In this document: positions 15,711-25,246 of the stretch, piece by piece
How the letters are laid out: the number at the start of each line of letters is the position of its first letter
Numbering within the stretch: the first letter of the stretch is position 1
NCBI RefSeq assembly: GCF_000758705.1
Contig: NZ_CP009287.1
Coordinates: 7,006,001 to 7,070,000 of the forward strand
DNA: 64,000 nucleotides
DNA from: Paenibacillus graminis
Lineage (GTDB): Bacteria; Bacillota; Bacilli; Paenibacillales; Paenibacillaceae
Reading direction: 5' to 3'
Program-made: the position numbers and the translations under genes
Notes under the pieces: generated by a model
Seen by the model: the letters and a program-made list of their open reading frames with translations, nothing else
Database searches by the model: none
Told to the model about the DNA's origin: nothing

Positions 15711-16649
15711 ATGGTGAGGAAGCTCTTTATTTTTTTACTTAAAGCAATAATATCCTTGTTTATATTAACCGGACTTTTTCTGGGGACTGTTTATACAGTG
15801 AATGTGATCAGCAGCAAATCGGAAGCAGCCAGAATCAAACCCTATGGCCAGCTTGTCCCGGTAGACGGAAAAAATATGAATGTTACGATTCAGGGAAAAG
15901 GCGAAGAAACGGTCGTTCTTCTGCCTGGTTATGGGACAGCGGCCCCGGGGCTTGATTACCAGCCGCTTGTGAAAGAACTATCCCCATTCTATCGAGTGGT
16001 AGTGATTGAGCCCTTTGGGTATGGATTAAGTGATGTCAGTGATAAAGCACGAACTATTGAAAACATCGTTGCTGAAATTCATGAATGCCTGCAGCAATTG
16101 AATATTCACCGTTACACACTGATGGGTCACTCCATTGCCGGAATTTATGGGCTGGATTATGTGAACCAATATAAGGACGAGGTTACCGCATTTGTCGGGA
16201 TCGACAGCAGCTTTCCATCGCAAGGCAGTTTGGAAGAACTTCCGGCCGGAGCCTACAAACTGCTCAAAAACTCAGGCTTCTACCGGTTGCTGGTGAAACT
16301 GAACCCTGACCAGATTATTGCACCTGCCGTGGATGCTGAAACCAAAGCGCAGATCCGCATGCTCTCTCTCAAAAATATGATGAACCCCAATATCATCAGT
16401 GAAAGCGAAAACTTCAAGCATAATTTCCAGGCTGCTGAGGCCTTCAGCTTTCCTCCAGATCTTCCAGTAATCTTCTTCCTGGCAGACAATAACACGGATG
16501 TACCGGACTGGGTACCCAAGCATAAAGAACAGATCAAAGATTCTGTACATGGCAAAGTTATGGCCATGGAAGGAGATCATTATTTGCACCATACCCGCTC
16601 CAAAGAAATCGTCCAGAATTTCAGGAGTTTTATGGCAGGAATACAGTAA
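15711..16649 (+). CDS. Alpha/beta hydrolase, membrane anchored
   Basis: One N-terminal membrane segment (about 5-30, FIFLLKAIISLFILTGLFLG) is followed by an alpha/beta hydrolase domain outside the membrane. The oxyanion loop is LLPGYGTAAPG, the nucleophile elbow is GHSIAG (serine), and the catalytic histidine is likely in EGDHYLHHTRS near the end. The substrate is unknown; family members are lipases, esterases or C-C hydrolases. The start at 15711 has GAAGGGG at a proper distance, whereas the ATG at 15681 lies in the promoter -10. The gene is monocistronic and converges with the SDR gene. Confidence 0.85.
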   Translation: MVRKLFIFLLKAIISLFILTGLFLGTVYTVNVISSKSEAARIKPYGQLVPVDGKNMNVTIQGKGEETVVLLPGYGTAAPGLDYQPLVKELSPFYRVVVIEPFGYGLSDVSDKARTIENIVAEIHECLQQLNIHRYTLMGHSIAGIYGLDYVNQYKDEVTAFVGIDSSFPSQGSLEELPAGAYKLLKNSGFYRLLVKLNPDQIIAPAVDAETKAQIRMLSLKNMMNPNIISESENFKHNFQAAEAFSFPPDLPVIFFLADNNTDVPDWVPKHKEQIKDSVHGKVMAMEGDHYLHHTRSKEIVQNFRSFMAGIQ

Positions 16650-16751
16650 GGTGCGGGACCGGGCAGAGGGGAGGCAAGCCCCCCGTCCTCCCACACCACA
16701 AGTCAATACAAGTCCGTATACAGCGGCTATAAAAGGCTCCAAAAGGTGAAC

Positions 16752-17516
16752 CTACAGGTGTGATCCGCCGCTTGCATCGAGTAATTGACCGGTTACCCAG
16801 CGGCTGTCCCCCGAAGCCAGAAAGGCAGCAATATCAGCGATATCTTCGGGCTCTCCCCATCTGTTGAAGGCGGAAAGACCGGCTGCATACTTCTGGCCTT
16901 GCGGATCCTGCAATGTTCCTGCATTCATCTCTGTGTTAATAATGCCCGGCTGGATGGCGTTGACTGTAATATTGCGGGGCCCCAGTTGTTTGGCCAAAAG
17001 CTGTGTGAATGTATCGATGGCCCCTTTTGACATGCTGTAGCAAAACACACTTGGAGAGGCTGCGCGTGTTACAAAGGATGAAATATTAATAATTCGCCCG
17101 CCGTCTTTCAGACGCGGTAAAGCTTGCTGGGTAACAAAAAGCGGTGCCTTGACGTTGATCTTCATCACTTCATCAAAGGATTCTTCCGTCGTCTCTTCCA
17201 GGGTAATCACTTGACCGATCCCTGCATTATTGACAAGAATATCGAACCCGCTGCCGTCCGTTTGTTCCCGGATAACGTCATCTAATGCCGTAAATAAATC
17301 ATGAATGCCATCGGGAGTACCCAGATCTGCGCCGATCACGCATGCGTTCCCTCCGCTTTGCCTGATCTGGTGGACAACGGCCTCCGCCTCGTTTCGCCTT
17401 TTTCCATAGTGCACGGCAACATATGCGCCCTCTTGTGCCAGACGCAATGCGATGCTGCGGCCAATTCCCCGGCTTGCCCCAGTGATTAAAGCGAGTTTAC
17501 CTTCCAACCTGTTCAT
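16752..17516 (-). CDS. SDR family oxidoreductase (FabG-like)
   Basis: The product starts MNRLEGKLALITGASRGIGRSIA, with the NAD(P)-binding TGxxxGxG; NNAG follows, then the active-site Ser with YxxxK (FCYSMSKGAID), and the C-terminal PGIINTEMN and GRW-like GEPEDIADIAAFLASGDSRWVTGQLLDASGG. It is a classical SDR of about 254 residues; HYGKRRNEA after beta-2 suggests NADPH preference. The substrate cannot be told. The frame runs open further upstream to 17711, but the ATG at 17516 with AAAGGAGATGAG before it gives the normal N-terminus, and the upstream part overlaps the terminator at 17602-17663. Confidence 0.9.
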   Translation of the reverse strand: MNRLEGKLALITGASRGIGRSIALRLAQEGAYVAVHYGKRRNEAEAVVHQIRQSGGNACVIGADLGTPDGIHDLFTALDDVIREQTDGSGFDILVNNAGIGQVITLEETTEESFDEVMKINVKAPLFVTQQALPRLKDGGRIINISSFVTRAASPSVFCYSMSKGAIDTFTQLLAKQLGPRNITVNAIQPGIINTEMNAGTLQDPQGQKYAAGLSAFNRWGEPEDIADIAAFLASGDSRWVTGQLLDASGGSHL

Positions 17517-17601
17517 GGTCTCATCTCCTTTATCCGAATTCAATACAGTTATATCACAGAGTAATTTTTGAAATGTTGCTCTCTTATTGGGTACCCGTGC
17601 A

Positions 17602-17663
17602 AAAACCCAAAAAATGAACGGCTGCACTGTCCGGTTAAGGACGGCGCAGCCGTTCTGGGTTTT
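17602..17663 (-). terminator. Terminator of the fused kinase/regulator gene
   Basis: GAACGGCTGC (17616-17625) and GCAGCCGTTC (17646-17655) form the core stem; flanking AAAACCCA/TGGGTTTT can extend it. Read on the minus strand the stem is followed by ATTTTTTGGG. It lies about 70 bases after the stop of the 609-residue protein. Confidence 0.85.
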
Positions 17664-17726
17664 AATTTTGATAACATATAGTGGACTCCTACATGACTGC
17701 ACTTCGTGCAATAGACATTCATGCCG

Positions 17727-19556
17727 CTATTGGCGGCGTCTTGTTCCTATTAAGCTTATTGTGTCCGCCTGCACCAGCTGTTCCTTCCTGCTCTTCTCTA
17801 CAGCCTCGTCGCGGTCGCCTACCTGCAGCTTCAAATAAATCGCTGAAATATAGTTTCGGACGGTTCCCTCCGACAGATGCAGCTTCTGGGCAATCTGTTT
17901 GTTGCGCAGTCCCTCCGTCAATTCCTGCAGAACCTCCAGCTCCCGCACGGTCAGGTCATACGGATTCAGCGAAGTCTCCAGCTGCTGATCCTGGAACAGC
18001 TGTTGGGCCACTTCCTGCGAGATCATTGTCCCGCCTCCGTAGATCAGCCGGATAGTCGCAGCCAATTCCTTTGGATGGAGGGTCTTCAGCAGATACCCTT
18101 CTGCACCAAGCCGCAGCGCTTCTGACGCATAGGTAATCTCCTCGAATGTTGTAATCATAATGACCCGGATCTCCGGCCACTTCTCCTTAATCTGCCGGGT
18201 AGCCTCCAGGCCGTCCATTTCCGGCATATGAATATCCATCAGGACAATATCCGGCTGCCCGGCGGCGCATTGCTCCAGCGCCTGCCTGCCGCTCGCGGCA
18301 GTACGGAGCCGGAAATCCTTCTCCTCTCCAAGCAGCAGCCTCAGACTCTCGCGGACCAGCGGCTGATCATCTGCCAGCAGGATATCAATCCGCCGTTCCC
18401 CTTCCTGCGTCTGGTTAGGGATCATACAGGTTACCAGCGTGCCGTCATTTTCCTGGGAATCAATATATAGCTTGCCCTGCAATGCCGCGAGACGCTCCTT
18501 CATACCGGTGAGGCCAAAGCCATACCGCAGTTGAGCAGTTCCCTTGCCGTTATCCTGAATCTGCAGCATGAGCTGGGCCGGATCATATTGCAGAACCACC
18601 CGGATGGCGCTGGCCTGCCCATGCCTGCTGGCATTGGTCAGTGCCTCCTGCAGCGAACGGCATAACGTATGTTTGGCCTGCTTAATCACCGCATAAGGCT
18701 CGCCCATCGTACGAAACGACAGTGCGACCCCCGTATTGGATTCGAACTGCCCGGCAATCTGCATCAGAGCCCGGTCTAAGGTCACCAGCTCCTCCAGCGG
18801 GTCCATCTGATGGACCTGCAATCTCACATCTTCCAGCCCCTTACGGGCCAGCTCCAGAACTCCCTGAAGCTTCTGCTCTCCTTCCTGCGTGGCTACATGC
18901 GGCCTCAGCGTTTCCAGACCCAGAATCATCGAAGTATAGTTATGTCCAATCGTATCATGCACTTCCCCAGCCATCCGGTAACGTTCCTCTAGCAAGGTCA
19001 TGCGTTCAATCTGAGAGGAATACTGCTCCAGAATGGCATATTGCTCGTTGACTAGCGCCAGCTTTTGCCGGATCGCGTTGATCGACTTCGCTCCCGTCTG
19101 CAATCCGTATCCGGCTGCGTAGACGAACAATCCGTCCGATAGGCTATTCCAGATCAGCGGGTGCGACAGTTCTTCCCCTATCGTGGGTCCGGCGCTTAAG
19201 CTGTACAGCAACAAGGTAATTGGAAGCGTATATAAGTGCGCTTTGCCCCGGGTATGGAAGGCAAGCATCATTACGGCAGGCAGGAATAATCGGGTTACGC
19301 CAAAATAGTACGCCAGTGCGAGCGCGATCCCGCCTGCGAATATAAACTCCAAAATAACATACCGCGTCTTGAAATCCCGTCCAACCCATGCAGGAATTAC
19401 GCCGCCCAGCAGTACTGCTGGCAGCACCAGCCAGAGCGGAAAATCCGGCTTATCCAGATAATACATCAATATAATGACCGCTATGCTCCATAACAGGCGC
19501 AGGCACAGAACGGTTAGATCTTGCCACGCCCACCTGGTTCTATTTTTTTGCATCAA
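17727..19556 (-). CDS. Histidine kinase fused to a NarL/LuxR-type response regulator
   Basis: Residues 1-155 hold about five hydrophobic segments. A HisKA_3 dimerisation region has its histidine in [10 protein letters not shown] (His200), followed by an ATPase domain (N-box [10 protein letters not shown] near 305, G-box [11 protein letters not shown] near 347). Without a stop the chain continues at about 389 into a receiver ([18 protein letters not shown], phospho-acceptor Asp441 in [12 protein letters not shown]) and ends with a LuxR-type HTH ([37 protein letters not shown]). Kinase and regulator of this class are normally separate, overlapping genes. At the junction an AGGAAGGGG-like site is still present (18398-18406) but no start codon follows in frame, so recent fusion, or a sequence error, is likely. 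The gene faces the ABC exporter at 19721 and probably regulates it. Confidence 0.88.
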   Translation of the reverse strand: MMQKNRTRWAWQDLTVLCLRLLWSIAVIILMYYLDKPDFPLWLVLPAVLLGGVIPAWVGRDFKTRYVILEFIFAGGIALALAYYFGVTRLFLPAVMMLAFHTRGKAHLYTLPITLLLYSLSAGPTIGEELSHPLIWNSLSDGLFVYAAGYGLQTGAKSINAIRQKLALVNEQYAILEQYSSQIERMTLLEERYRMAGEVHDTIGHNYTSMILGLETLRPHVATQEGEQKLQGVLELARKGLEDVRLQVHQMDPLEELVTLDRALMQIAGQFESNTGVALSFRTMGEPYAVIKQAKHTLCRSLQEALTNASRHGQASAIRVVLQYDPAQLMLQIQDNGKGTAQLRYGFGLTGMKERLAALQGKLYIDSQENDGTLVTCMIPNQTQEGERRIDILLADDQPLVRESLRLLLGEEKDFRLRTAASGRQALEQCAAGQPDIVLMDIHMPEMDGLEATRQIKEKWPEIRVIMITTFEEITYASEALRLGAEGYLLKTLHPKELAATIRLIYGGGTMISQEVAQQLFQDQQLETSLNPYDLTVRELEVLQELTEGLRNKQIAQKLHLSEGTVRNYISAIYLKLQVGDRDEAVEKSRKEQLVQADTISLIGTRRRQ

Positions 19557-19720
19557 TCAGCATCTCCAATTCAGCTCGGTCTGTTGTCACATCCCGCATA
19601 TGACACGCAGTAACTGTTCAATATGACAGCCCGCTTGGTAGGTTAAGGGCAACGGGATTCAGCTAAGCGATATGCAGAATTATATCCTACTACAATCATT
19701 TGGAAAAGGGAGGGGTAGCT

Positions 19721-20632
19721 ATGCCGCTGCTTCAAATACGGGATCTGACCAAGATCATTGGCCGCAAAACTCTTGTAGACCATGTATCACTGGAAATGGA
19801 AAAAGGGGAAATCCTGGGCCTGCTGGGCCCCAACGGAGCTGGAAAAACAACGACCATCCGCATGATTGTGGGACTGGTCTCCAAATCGGAAGGACAGGTC
19901 ATAATTGAGGGAATCGACACCGGGCAGCAGTTCTCCGCAGCCATGGGCAAGGTTGGCGTTATCGTGGAACAGCCCGATCTGTACAAATATTTATCCGGAT
20001 ATGACAATCTGATCCTCTTCTCAAGAATGAGTCCGGGCGTCACAGCGGACAGGCTGAAAGAGATCATCGCACTTGTGGGGCTGGAGCAGAGCATTTCCGC
20101 CAAAGTCAGCACCTACTCGCTTGGGATGCGGCAGCGCCTCGGCTTGGCTGTAGCCCTGATGCATAAGCCTTCCCTGCTGCTGCTGGATGAACCGACCAAC
20201 GGCCTCGATCCGGCGGGCATCCACGAGCTGCGGGAGCATCTGAAGAATCTGGCCCGCAAGGAGAATGTCGGCATCCTGATCTCCAGCCATCTGATGTCCG
20301 AAATGGAGATGATGTGCGACCGCGTTGCCGTCCTTCAGCAAGGCAAGCTGATCGGAGTGCATCGCTTGTCAGAGCTGGTTCAGGAGAATGACGCGCTCGT
20401 ACAGTTCGAGGTGGACCGGCCGGAGCTGGCGGTTCAGGTGCTGCAAGCGTTCATGTCAGGTGCGGAAATTACCGCCGGCCACAACCAGCTTCGCGTGCGC
20501 CTTCTTAGGAACCGCATTCCTGAAATCAGCCAGAAGCTGCTGGATTCAGGCATCAGCGTATACGGGGTGAACACGGTAAAGCGGACGCTTGAAGACAAAT
20601 ACCTTGAGATTACAGGAGGGCAAGGACATTGA
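19721..20632 (+). CDS. ABC transporter ATP-binding protein (drug/bacteriocin exporter type)
   Basis: The protein has Walker A GPNGAGKTTT, signature YSLGMRQRL, Walker B LLLLDEPTNGLDP and the H-loop SSHLMSE, then a C-terminal extension of about 85 residues seen in CcmA/BcrA-like ATPases. ATG 19721 is preceded by AAAGGGAGGGG; the frame from 19700 would place this site inside the coding part. The permease gene overlaps its end by 4 bases, so the two form one exporter. It is divergent from the fused kinase/regulator, the usual setting of antibiotic- or peptide-sensing export modules. The substrate is unknown. Confidence 0.92.
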   Translation: MPLLQIRDLTKIIGRKTLVDHVSLEMEKGEILGLLGPNGAGKTTTIRMIVGLVSKSEGQVIIEGIDTGQQFSAAMGKVGVIVEQPDLYKYLSGYDNLILFSRMSPGVTADRLKEIIALVGLEQSISAKVSTYSLGMRQRLGLAVALMHKPSLLLLDEPTNGLDPAGIHELREHLKNLARKENVGILISSHLMSEMEMMCDRVAVLQQGKLIGVHRLSELVQENDALVQFEVDRPELAVQVLQAFMSGAEITAGHNQLRVRLLRNRIPEISQKLLDSGISVYGVNTVKRTLEDKYLEITGGQGH

Positions 20633-21570
20633 AGCTGATCAACTATATCCGGAATGAGAATATGAAGATTTACAAAAGAAAACGGACCTGGGTGCTCATT
20701 GCCCTCGTTGCGGTCTTCGTCATCCTCCAAATCATCAATGTGCGTGCTGGAGATGGGGGCACCGCAGCGGCAGACTGGAGGCCGCAGCTTGAGCAGGAGA
20801 ATCATCGGCTGGCTGCGGAAGCTGCCGAACCGGATGCGCTGCAGATTGAAATACGGCAGGCGGAGAAAAATATTTTGCTGAACGAATACTCCCTGCAGCA
20901 TAATTTGCCGCCTGAGACGAATGCCTGGAGCTTTGCAGGGGATCTTTCAGGGAACATTGTATTTGCCGTCTCGCTGATCTCAATCATTATTGCCGGAGAG
21001 ATTGCAGCTGCCGAGTTTGTGTCCGGCACGATCAAGCTGCTGCTGACCCGCTCGGCCAGCCGGACAGAGGTTTATGCCGCCAAATATATTGCCGCGATCC
21101 TGTTCGGACTGGGGTTGACGCTGGTTGGCCTTCTGCTCTCCCTGCTGTTCGGGGGAATCATGTTCGGCTGGGGCGGTCTGGGAGACAGCTATATGTATGT
21201 GAAGGATCACACCGTACACCAAACGCCCATGCTTCTTTCAATACTCGGCAGCTACTTGTTCCATCTTCCGTTTCTGCTGATTTCAGTTACGCTGGCTTTT
21301 ATGATATCTGCGGGTTTTCGCAGTCCTATCTTTGCTATTGTCATTCCCTTGTTCATCTCCGTGGCGGGATTTGTTATTGCTATCGCCATGAACGGCTGGC
21401 CGTGGACCCGTTTCTTTATTTTCTCCCATTCCGACCTTATCGGTTATTTCTTGGGTGATCCGGCGGTGAAAGGAATGACCCTCGGCTTCTCTCTGGCTTT
21501 TATAGGACTTCATCTGGCAGTCATGCATCTTCTTTCGCACACCCTGTTCGTCAAACGGGATGTCTCCTAA
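20629..21570 (+). CDS. ABC-2 type permease
   Basis: One membrane segment at about 22-38 (WVLIALVAVFVILQII) is followed by an external/charged region and then five more segments between about 110 and 310, the six-segment ABC-2 pattern. GTIKLLLTRSASRTEVYAAKY is the typical amphipathic region before the second segment. The start is a TTG that overlaps the ATPase stop (TTGA), with AGGAGGGC upstream. It is the membrane partner of the preceding ATPase. A lipoprotein with a DUF4097-like fold follows 48 bases later, probably in the same operon. Confidence 0.9.
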   Translation: MKLINYIRNENMKIYKRKRTWVLIALVAVFVILQIINVRAGDGGTAAADWRPQLEQENHRLAAEAAEPDALQIEIRQAEKNILLNEYSLQHNLPPETNAWSFAGDLSGNIVFAVSLISIIIAGEIAAAEFVSGTIKLLLTRSASRTEVYAAKYIAAILFGLGLTLVGLLLSLLFGGIMFGWGGLGDSYMYVKDHTVHQTPMLLSILGSYLFHLPFLLISVTLAFMISAGFRSPIFAIVIPLFISVAGFVIAIAMNGWPWTRFFIFSHSDLIGYFLGDPAVKGMTLGFSLAFIGLHLAVMHLLSHTLFVKRDVS

Positions 21571-21617
21571 CGATACACAATGTTCTTCAATATTATATTT
21601 AGAAAAGGGGAATTCGA

Positions 21618-22310
21618 ATGCACCGGACCTGGAGATTAATGATCGTAGGCTGCCTGCTGCTAGTAACCGCTTGCAGCAAGGGCGAAGAAACATCGTCAAC
21701 GCAGAAGCTTGAACTGGAGGCTGGCAAGCTGACGAAGCTGGTCATAGATAACCGCAACGGAGAAATTGAAGTAAACGGCACAGACACGGATACGATTGAG
21801 GTCACCGCCGTGGTCACCGCCAAAGGCATTAGTATGGATAAATTGAAGCTGAAGCTGCGGGCAGAAGGGGCTGCTGCTTATCTGGATGCTTCCTTTGGCA
21901 GTCAGATGCTGGCTATGGGTTCGGGAGCTGTGGATCTGAAGATTACACTTCCGCGTGAACTCGCTGTGGAACTGGATTCGCATAGAGACGGCAAACTTAA
22001 GGTTGCTGATCTCTCGGCTCCGCTGGAGGTGGATAACGTGAACGGAGATTTAGAGGTAATCGACACCAAAGGCCCGGTAACGCTCACCAACCGGGACGGC
22101 GATATTACCGTCCGCAATATTGATGCGGATGTTAATATCCATAATATCAATGGACATATTGCAGTAACCCAGGTAGAAGGTTCGGTTGAGGCTGCTGTCG
22201 GAGACGGGTCCCTGGAGCTGGATCACATTACAGGCGATGCCGTGATTTCCCAGACCGGGAACGGTGAAATTCAGCTTGGGGCCATTGGCGGAAACGTAAG
22301 CCGAAAATAG
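21618..22310 (+). CDS. DUF4097 family lipoprotein (LiaG-like)
   Basis: A lipobox, LLLVTAC with Cys at about 19, ends a short signal peptide. The rest is a repetitive beta-structure with units such as LVIDNRNGEIEVNGTD, LEVDNVNGDLEVID, VTLTNRDGDITVRN and VNIHNINGHIAVTQ, a right-handed beta-helix pattern of DUF4097/DUF4098 proteins (LiaG, YvlB). It is placed outside the membrane. Family members accompany envelope-stress and exporter modules without a settled biochemical role. It follows the permease with AAAAGGGGAAT ribosome-site bases and closes the operon. Confidence 0.85.
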   Translation: MHRTWRLMIVGCLLLVTACSKGEETSSTQKLELEAGKLTKLVIDNRNGEIEVNGTDTDTIEVTAVVTAKGISMDKLKLKLRAEGAAAYLDASFGSQMLAMGSGAVDLKITLPRELAVELDSHRDGKLKVADLSAPLEVDNVNGDLEVIDTKGPVTLTNRDGDITVRNIDADVNIHNINGHIAVTQVEGSVEAAVGDGSLELDHITGDAVISQTGNGEIQLGAIGGNVSRK

Positions 22311-22486
22311 CAGCCCAATTGAGGGATTTTCGCAAAAAAATCAGCAGAGTGGCTCCGGCAGACAAATTTTTGCATAAGAGAAAGGGGCTCGTTATACCTT
22401 TGCAGTACCCGGCCCCTCATCCTATGGCAGCTCCACCGTTCTTCGCTTCGCCATTGCTCTTGCCGGACATTTGCTGTCCGCCTGCT

Positions 22487-24244
22487 CTACTTAGGGGCAT
22501 CCCAGCAAAGCCGGATCTCCGTTCCTTTACCGGGTGCGGAGCTTACGGTGATCTGTCCGCCCATAGCTTCAACCAGTCCTTTGGAGATTGCCATACCCAG
22601 GCCGGACCCGTTGGTTGTGGAAGCCGAGTCTCCCCCGCGGTAATACCGTTCGAATAAATTCGCCGCCGTCTGATCTTCCATCCCCTGGCCATTGTCCCGG
22701 AAAATAATCGTCAGCCCGCCGTCAGCCCTCTCGCTTAGTATCACAGTAAGCTGTGTGTCCGAAGAATTGTGCAGCAGGGCATTGGCGGTTAAATTGCCGA
22801 CTACCCTTTCCATCCAAGGCCGGTAGATGCTGGCTGTAATTTTTTTGTCAGGGGATTGATAAATAATCCGCCCCTCTCCATACTCCGGATTGGCTGCAGC
22901 CTGGATCAAGGCATTCCCCAGCCATGCATCCATCTCCACCTCTTCCATTTGCGGGGCATGAATCCCCGATCTCTGCCGGTACGTCATAGCCAAATCACTG
23001 ATCAGCGTATCCATATGGGCCGACTTCTCCAGCATGATGGCAGAGAATTTGCGGACTTCTTCAGGGGACCAGTCATAAGCATCCTCCGCAAGCAAATGGG
23101 CGTAGCCTTTTATGGAGGACAGAGGGGTTTTGAGGTCATGGGTGATGCCGGTAATCCATTCTTCCCGCAGTGTTTCCGTCTGCCGCCGCCGCTCCTCGTC
23201 ACGCCGCAGAATGACAGCCAGCTGATCCATGGACAGCATGACTTCAGCAAAGGTAGAATAACGCCGCCTCCATTTGCCTGAACTGAGCCGGCTGCGCGGG
23301 CGGCCATTGCGGTCTGCGGGCTCGTCATAAGTCCCCCGCCCGAGGGAATCGAGCCAAGCCAGCATGTGGAACATAGGCGCCCCGAAGCGGAGTGCATTCA
23401 AGAAAGACAGCAGCGCAAAGATCAGCAGGGTCGCCCCCAGCATCCCGGCAATTCCGGTCAGCACAATGCGCAATTCTGCAGAGATCAGCGGGTTTTTGGA
23501 TGAACGCCCCTCTGTCTTGTTAGGCACCCCTACCACCCAGGTCTTCCCGGTATTCTCATCATAGGCAAAATCCATCCGGGAATCGTATCTCTCGGGATAT
23601 TTCAAACGCAAAGTAAGCTCTTGTACAGTGTAGGTGTCCGGAATCGATTCCGGCCGGTTGAGCGCTGCCAGCTCGCGGCCCTCCAGATCCAGCAGCTGGA
23701 CGTACCCTCCCAGTGCCCGAATCCTGCTCCCTATCTTTTCGGGGAGGATAAGCCTGCCATCCATGTAGGAGGAGTGTTCTTCTCTCAGCGCCTGCAGCAA
23801 TGGCTCTACCGCCTTTGGTACTCCATAGAGAAGTGTGTACACTCTGCCGTGTTTCTCCTGAATCCAGAGGTAGACGTCATAAGGAAACTCCTTTTGCAGC
23901 CTCCAATATGCGGCCAGCTCCCCCGGATTGTACTGCACGGGAACATCGGAAGGCTTGTTGTAGGATTTCTCCACCTTTCCGTTTTCGTCCAGACTCTGCA
24001 GCCAGCCTTTATTGTGCTTCACTAGCTCCAGAAGCTTCCGGTCAAAGACTATCCCTTCCTCGCCTAACTTAGAGGATTCAACCAGCCGCTGTAAACCAAC
24101 CGAAGGAAAATTATCGGAAAGACTGATCTCCGACAGCCGCATCAGTACCCAATAGACGGTTACTGCCGCAATGAGCAGCACTACCAGTCCGGCAATGGCC
24201 GAATGCAGCACGAATCTAAGCGTGAGCCGCCTTCTTATCTTCAT
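22487..24244 (-). CDS. Sensor histidine kinase
   Basis: Two membrane segments (about 13-35 and 258-282) enclose an external sensor of about 220 residues. A linker of about 80 residues leads to HisKA with the phospho-acceptor in GITHDLKTPLSS (His369) and to HATPase_c with N-box LTANALLHN, DNGQGMED and GSGLGMAISKGLVEAMGG. The gene overlaps the upstream response-regulator gene by 4 bases (ATGA) and is co-transcribed with it. The signal is unknown. It lies tail-to-tail with the DUF4097 lipoprotein gene across a 176-base gap in which I see no clear terminator. Confidence 0.92.
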   Translation of the reverse strand: MKIRRRLTLRFVLHSAIAGLVVLLIAAVTVYWVLMRLSEISLSDNFPSVGLQRLVESSKLGEEGIVFDRKLLELVKHNKGWLQSLDENGKVEKSYNKPSDVPVQYNPGELAAYWRLQKEFPYDVYLWIQEKHGRVYTLLYGVPKAVEPLLQALREEHSSYMDGRLILPEKIGSRIRALGGYVQLLDLEGRELAALNRPESIPDTYTVQELTLRLKYPERYDSRMDFAYDENTGKTWVVGVPNKTEGRSSKNPLISAELRIVLTGIAGMLGATLLIFALLSFLNALRFGAPMFHMLAWLDSLGRGTYDEPADRNGRPRSRLSSGKWRRRYSTFAEVMLSMDQLAVILRRDEERRRQTETLREEWITGITHDLKTPLSSIKGYAHLLAEDAYDWSPEEVRKFSAIMLEKSAHMDTLISDLAMTYRQRSGIHAPQMEEVEMDAWLGNALIQAAANPEYGEGRIIYQSPDKKITASIYRPWMERVVGNLTANALLHNSSDTQLTVILSERADGGLTIIFRDNGQGMEDQTAANLFERYYRGGDSASTTNGSGLGMAISKGLVEAMGGQITVSSAPGKGTEIRLCWDAPK

Positions 24245-25035
24245 GCCTGTTCCTTGTCCCTCCCGCTGTGCTGCACCAGCTTATATCCCAGTCCTCTGAC
24301 ATTGACCAGAAATACGGGGTTTGCCGGCTCCAGCTCAATGCGTTCCCGGATCCGGTGAATATGCACCATGACCGTGTTATCGTCACTAAGCGCGCCTTCG
24401 CCCCATACCCGTTCGTACAGCTCGCTTTTGGTGAACAGCCGGTTGGGATGCTTGCAGAAGAACAGCAGCAGTTGGAACACCAGCGCCGGACAGGCGACTA
24501 CCTCCCCTTCTACTCTCAGTTCACCCGCCGCCTCATCCACCTGAAACCGTCCAAAATCATAACGGAGATTATGCTCAAACGGCTGTCGCCCTTGTCCGGC
24601 ATTGACCGGGGAAGGCTGTTTATGGGGAGCGTTATCTTGAACCGGTTCAGGGCCGCCCACCCTACCCAGGTAGCGGCGCAGCTGCGAGCGGATCCGGGCC
24701 ACCAGCTCCAGCGGATTGAACGGCTTGGTCATATAATCATCGCCGCCAACAGCAAAGCCGGTAAGCTTGTCAAAATCCGAAACACGCGCAGAAAGGAACA
24801 GTACAGGCGCATTTGTGGTCTGCCGCAGAAAAGGACAAATCTCAATACCGCTGCGTCCCGGCAGCATCACATCCAGTACGATCAGGTCATACACCTTGCT
24901 CTGGCAGGCCAGAATTGCGGCTTCCCCTGTCCCTGCCGAATCTATATCCGTAAATCCTTCTTTGTACAGCACCGTCTTGATCAGCCCGATAATGGACTCT
25001 TCGTCATCGACGAGCAGAATGGCAGCCTGATTCAT
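24241..25035 (-). CDS. OmpR/PhoB-family response regulator
   Basis: The receiver domain has the acidic pocket VDDEE, phospho-acceptor Asp55 in LIVLDVMLPG and the lysine in MTKPFNP. An unusually long linker (about 120-155, rich in Pro, Gln and Gly) leads to a winged helix (LYERVWGEGALSDDNTVMVHIHRIRERIE...VRGLGYKL). The ATG at 25035 is chosen because GAGAGGGG lies before it; the upstream ATG at 25053 would use those bases as codons. It is the partner of the kinase at 22487. The divergent M23 lipoprotein gene at 25247 is a plausible target. Confidence 0.92.
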   Translation of the reverse strand: MNQAAILLVDDEESIIGLIKTVLYKEGFTDIDSAGTGEAAILACQSKVYDLIVLDVMLPGRSGIEICPFLRQTTNAPVLFLSARVSDFDKLTGFAVGGDDYMTKPFNPLELVARIRSQLRRYLGRVGGPEPVQDNAPHKQPSPVNAGQGRQPFEHNLRYDFGRFQVDEAAGELRVEGEVVACPALVFQLLLFFCKHPNRLFTKSELYERVWGEGALSDDNTVMVHIHRIRERIELEPANPVFLVNVRGLGYKLVQHSGRDKEQA

Positions 25036-25246
25036 GCCGGTTCCCCTCTCCATTACATAGTCGCAACTATCATAACATGATTGGCTCCGCCTGACTGGCT
25101 GCTTAACCTTAACAATAGCTTAATTCGCCTCTCCAGGCAGGAACCCATAGTTAAGAGACCGTTAATGAAGCGTTACAGTAGCGGCAAGATTGGCAGCATA
25201 CAATGAAGAGGCAAGAAGAATATCAACAGCCCGGGAGGAGTCTGAC

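Noticed and set aside
24268..25080. 270-codon plus-strand frame opposite the response regulator
   Set aside because: It mirrors a clear OmpR-type regulator on the other strand; codon structure belongs to the minus strand.
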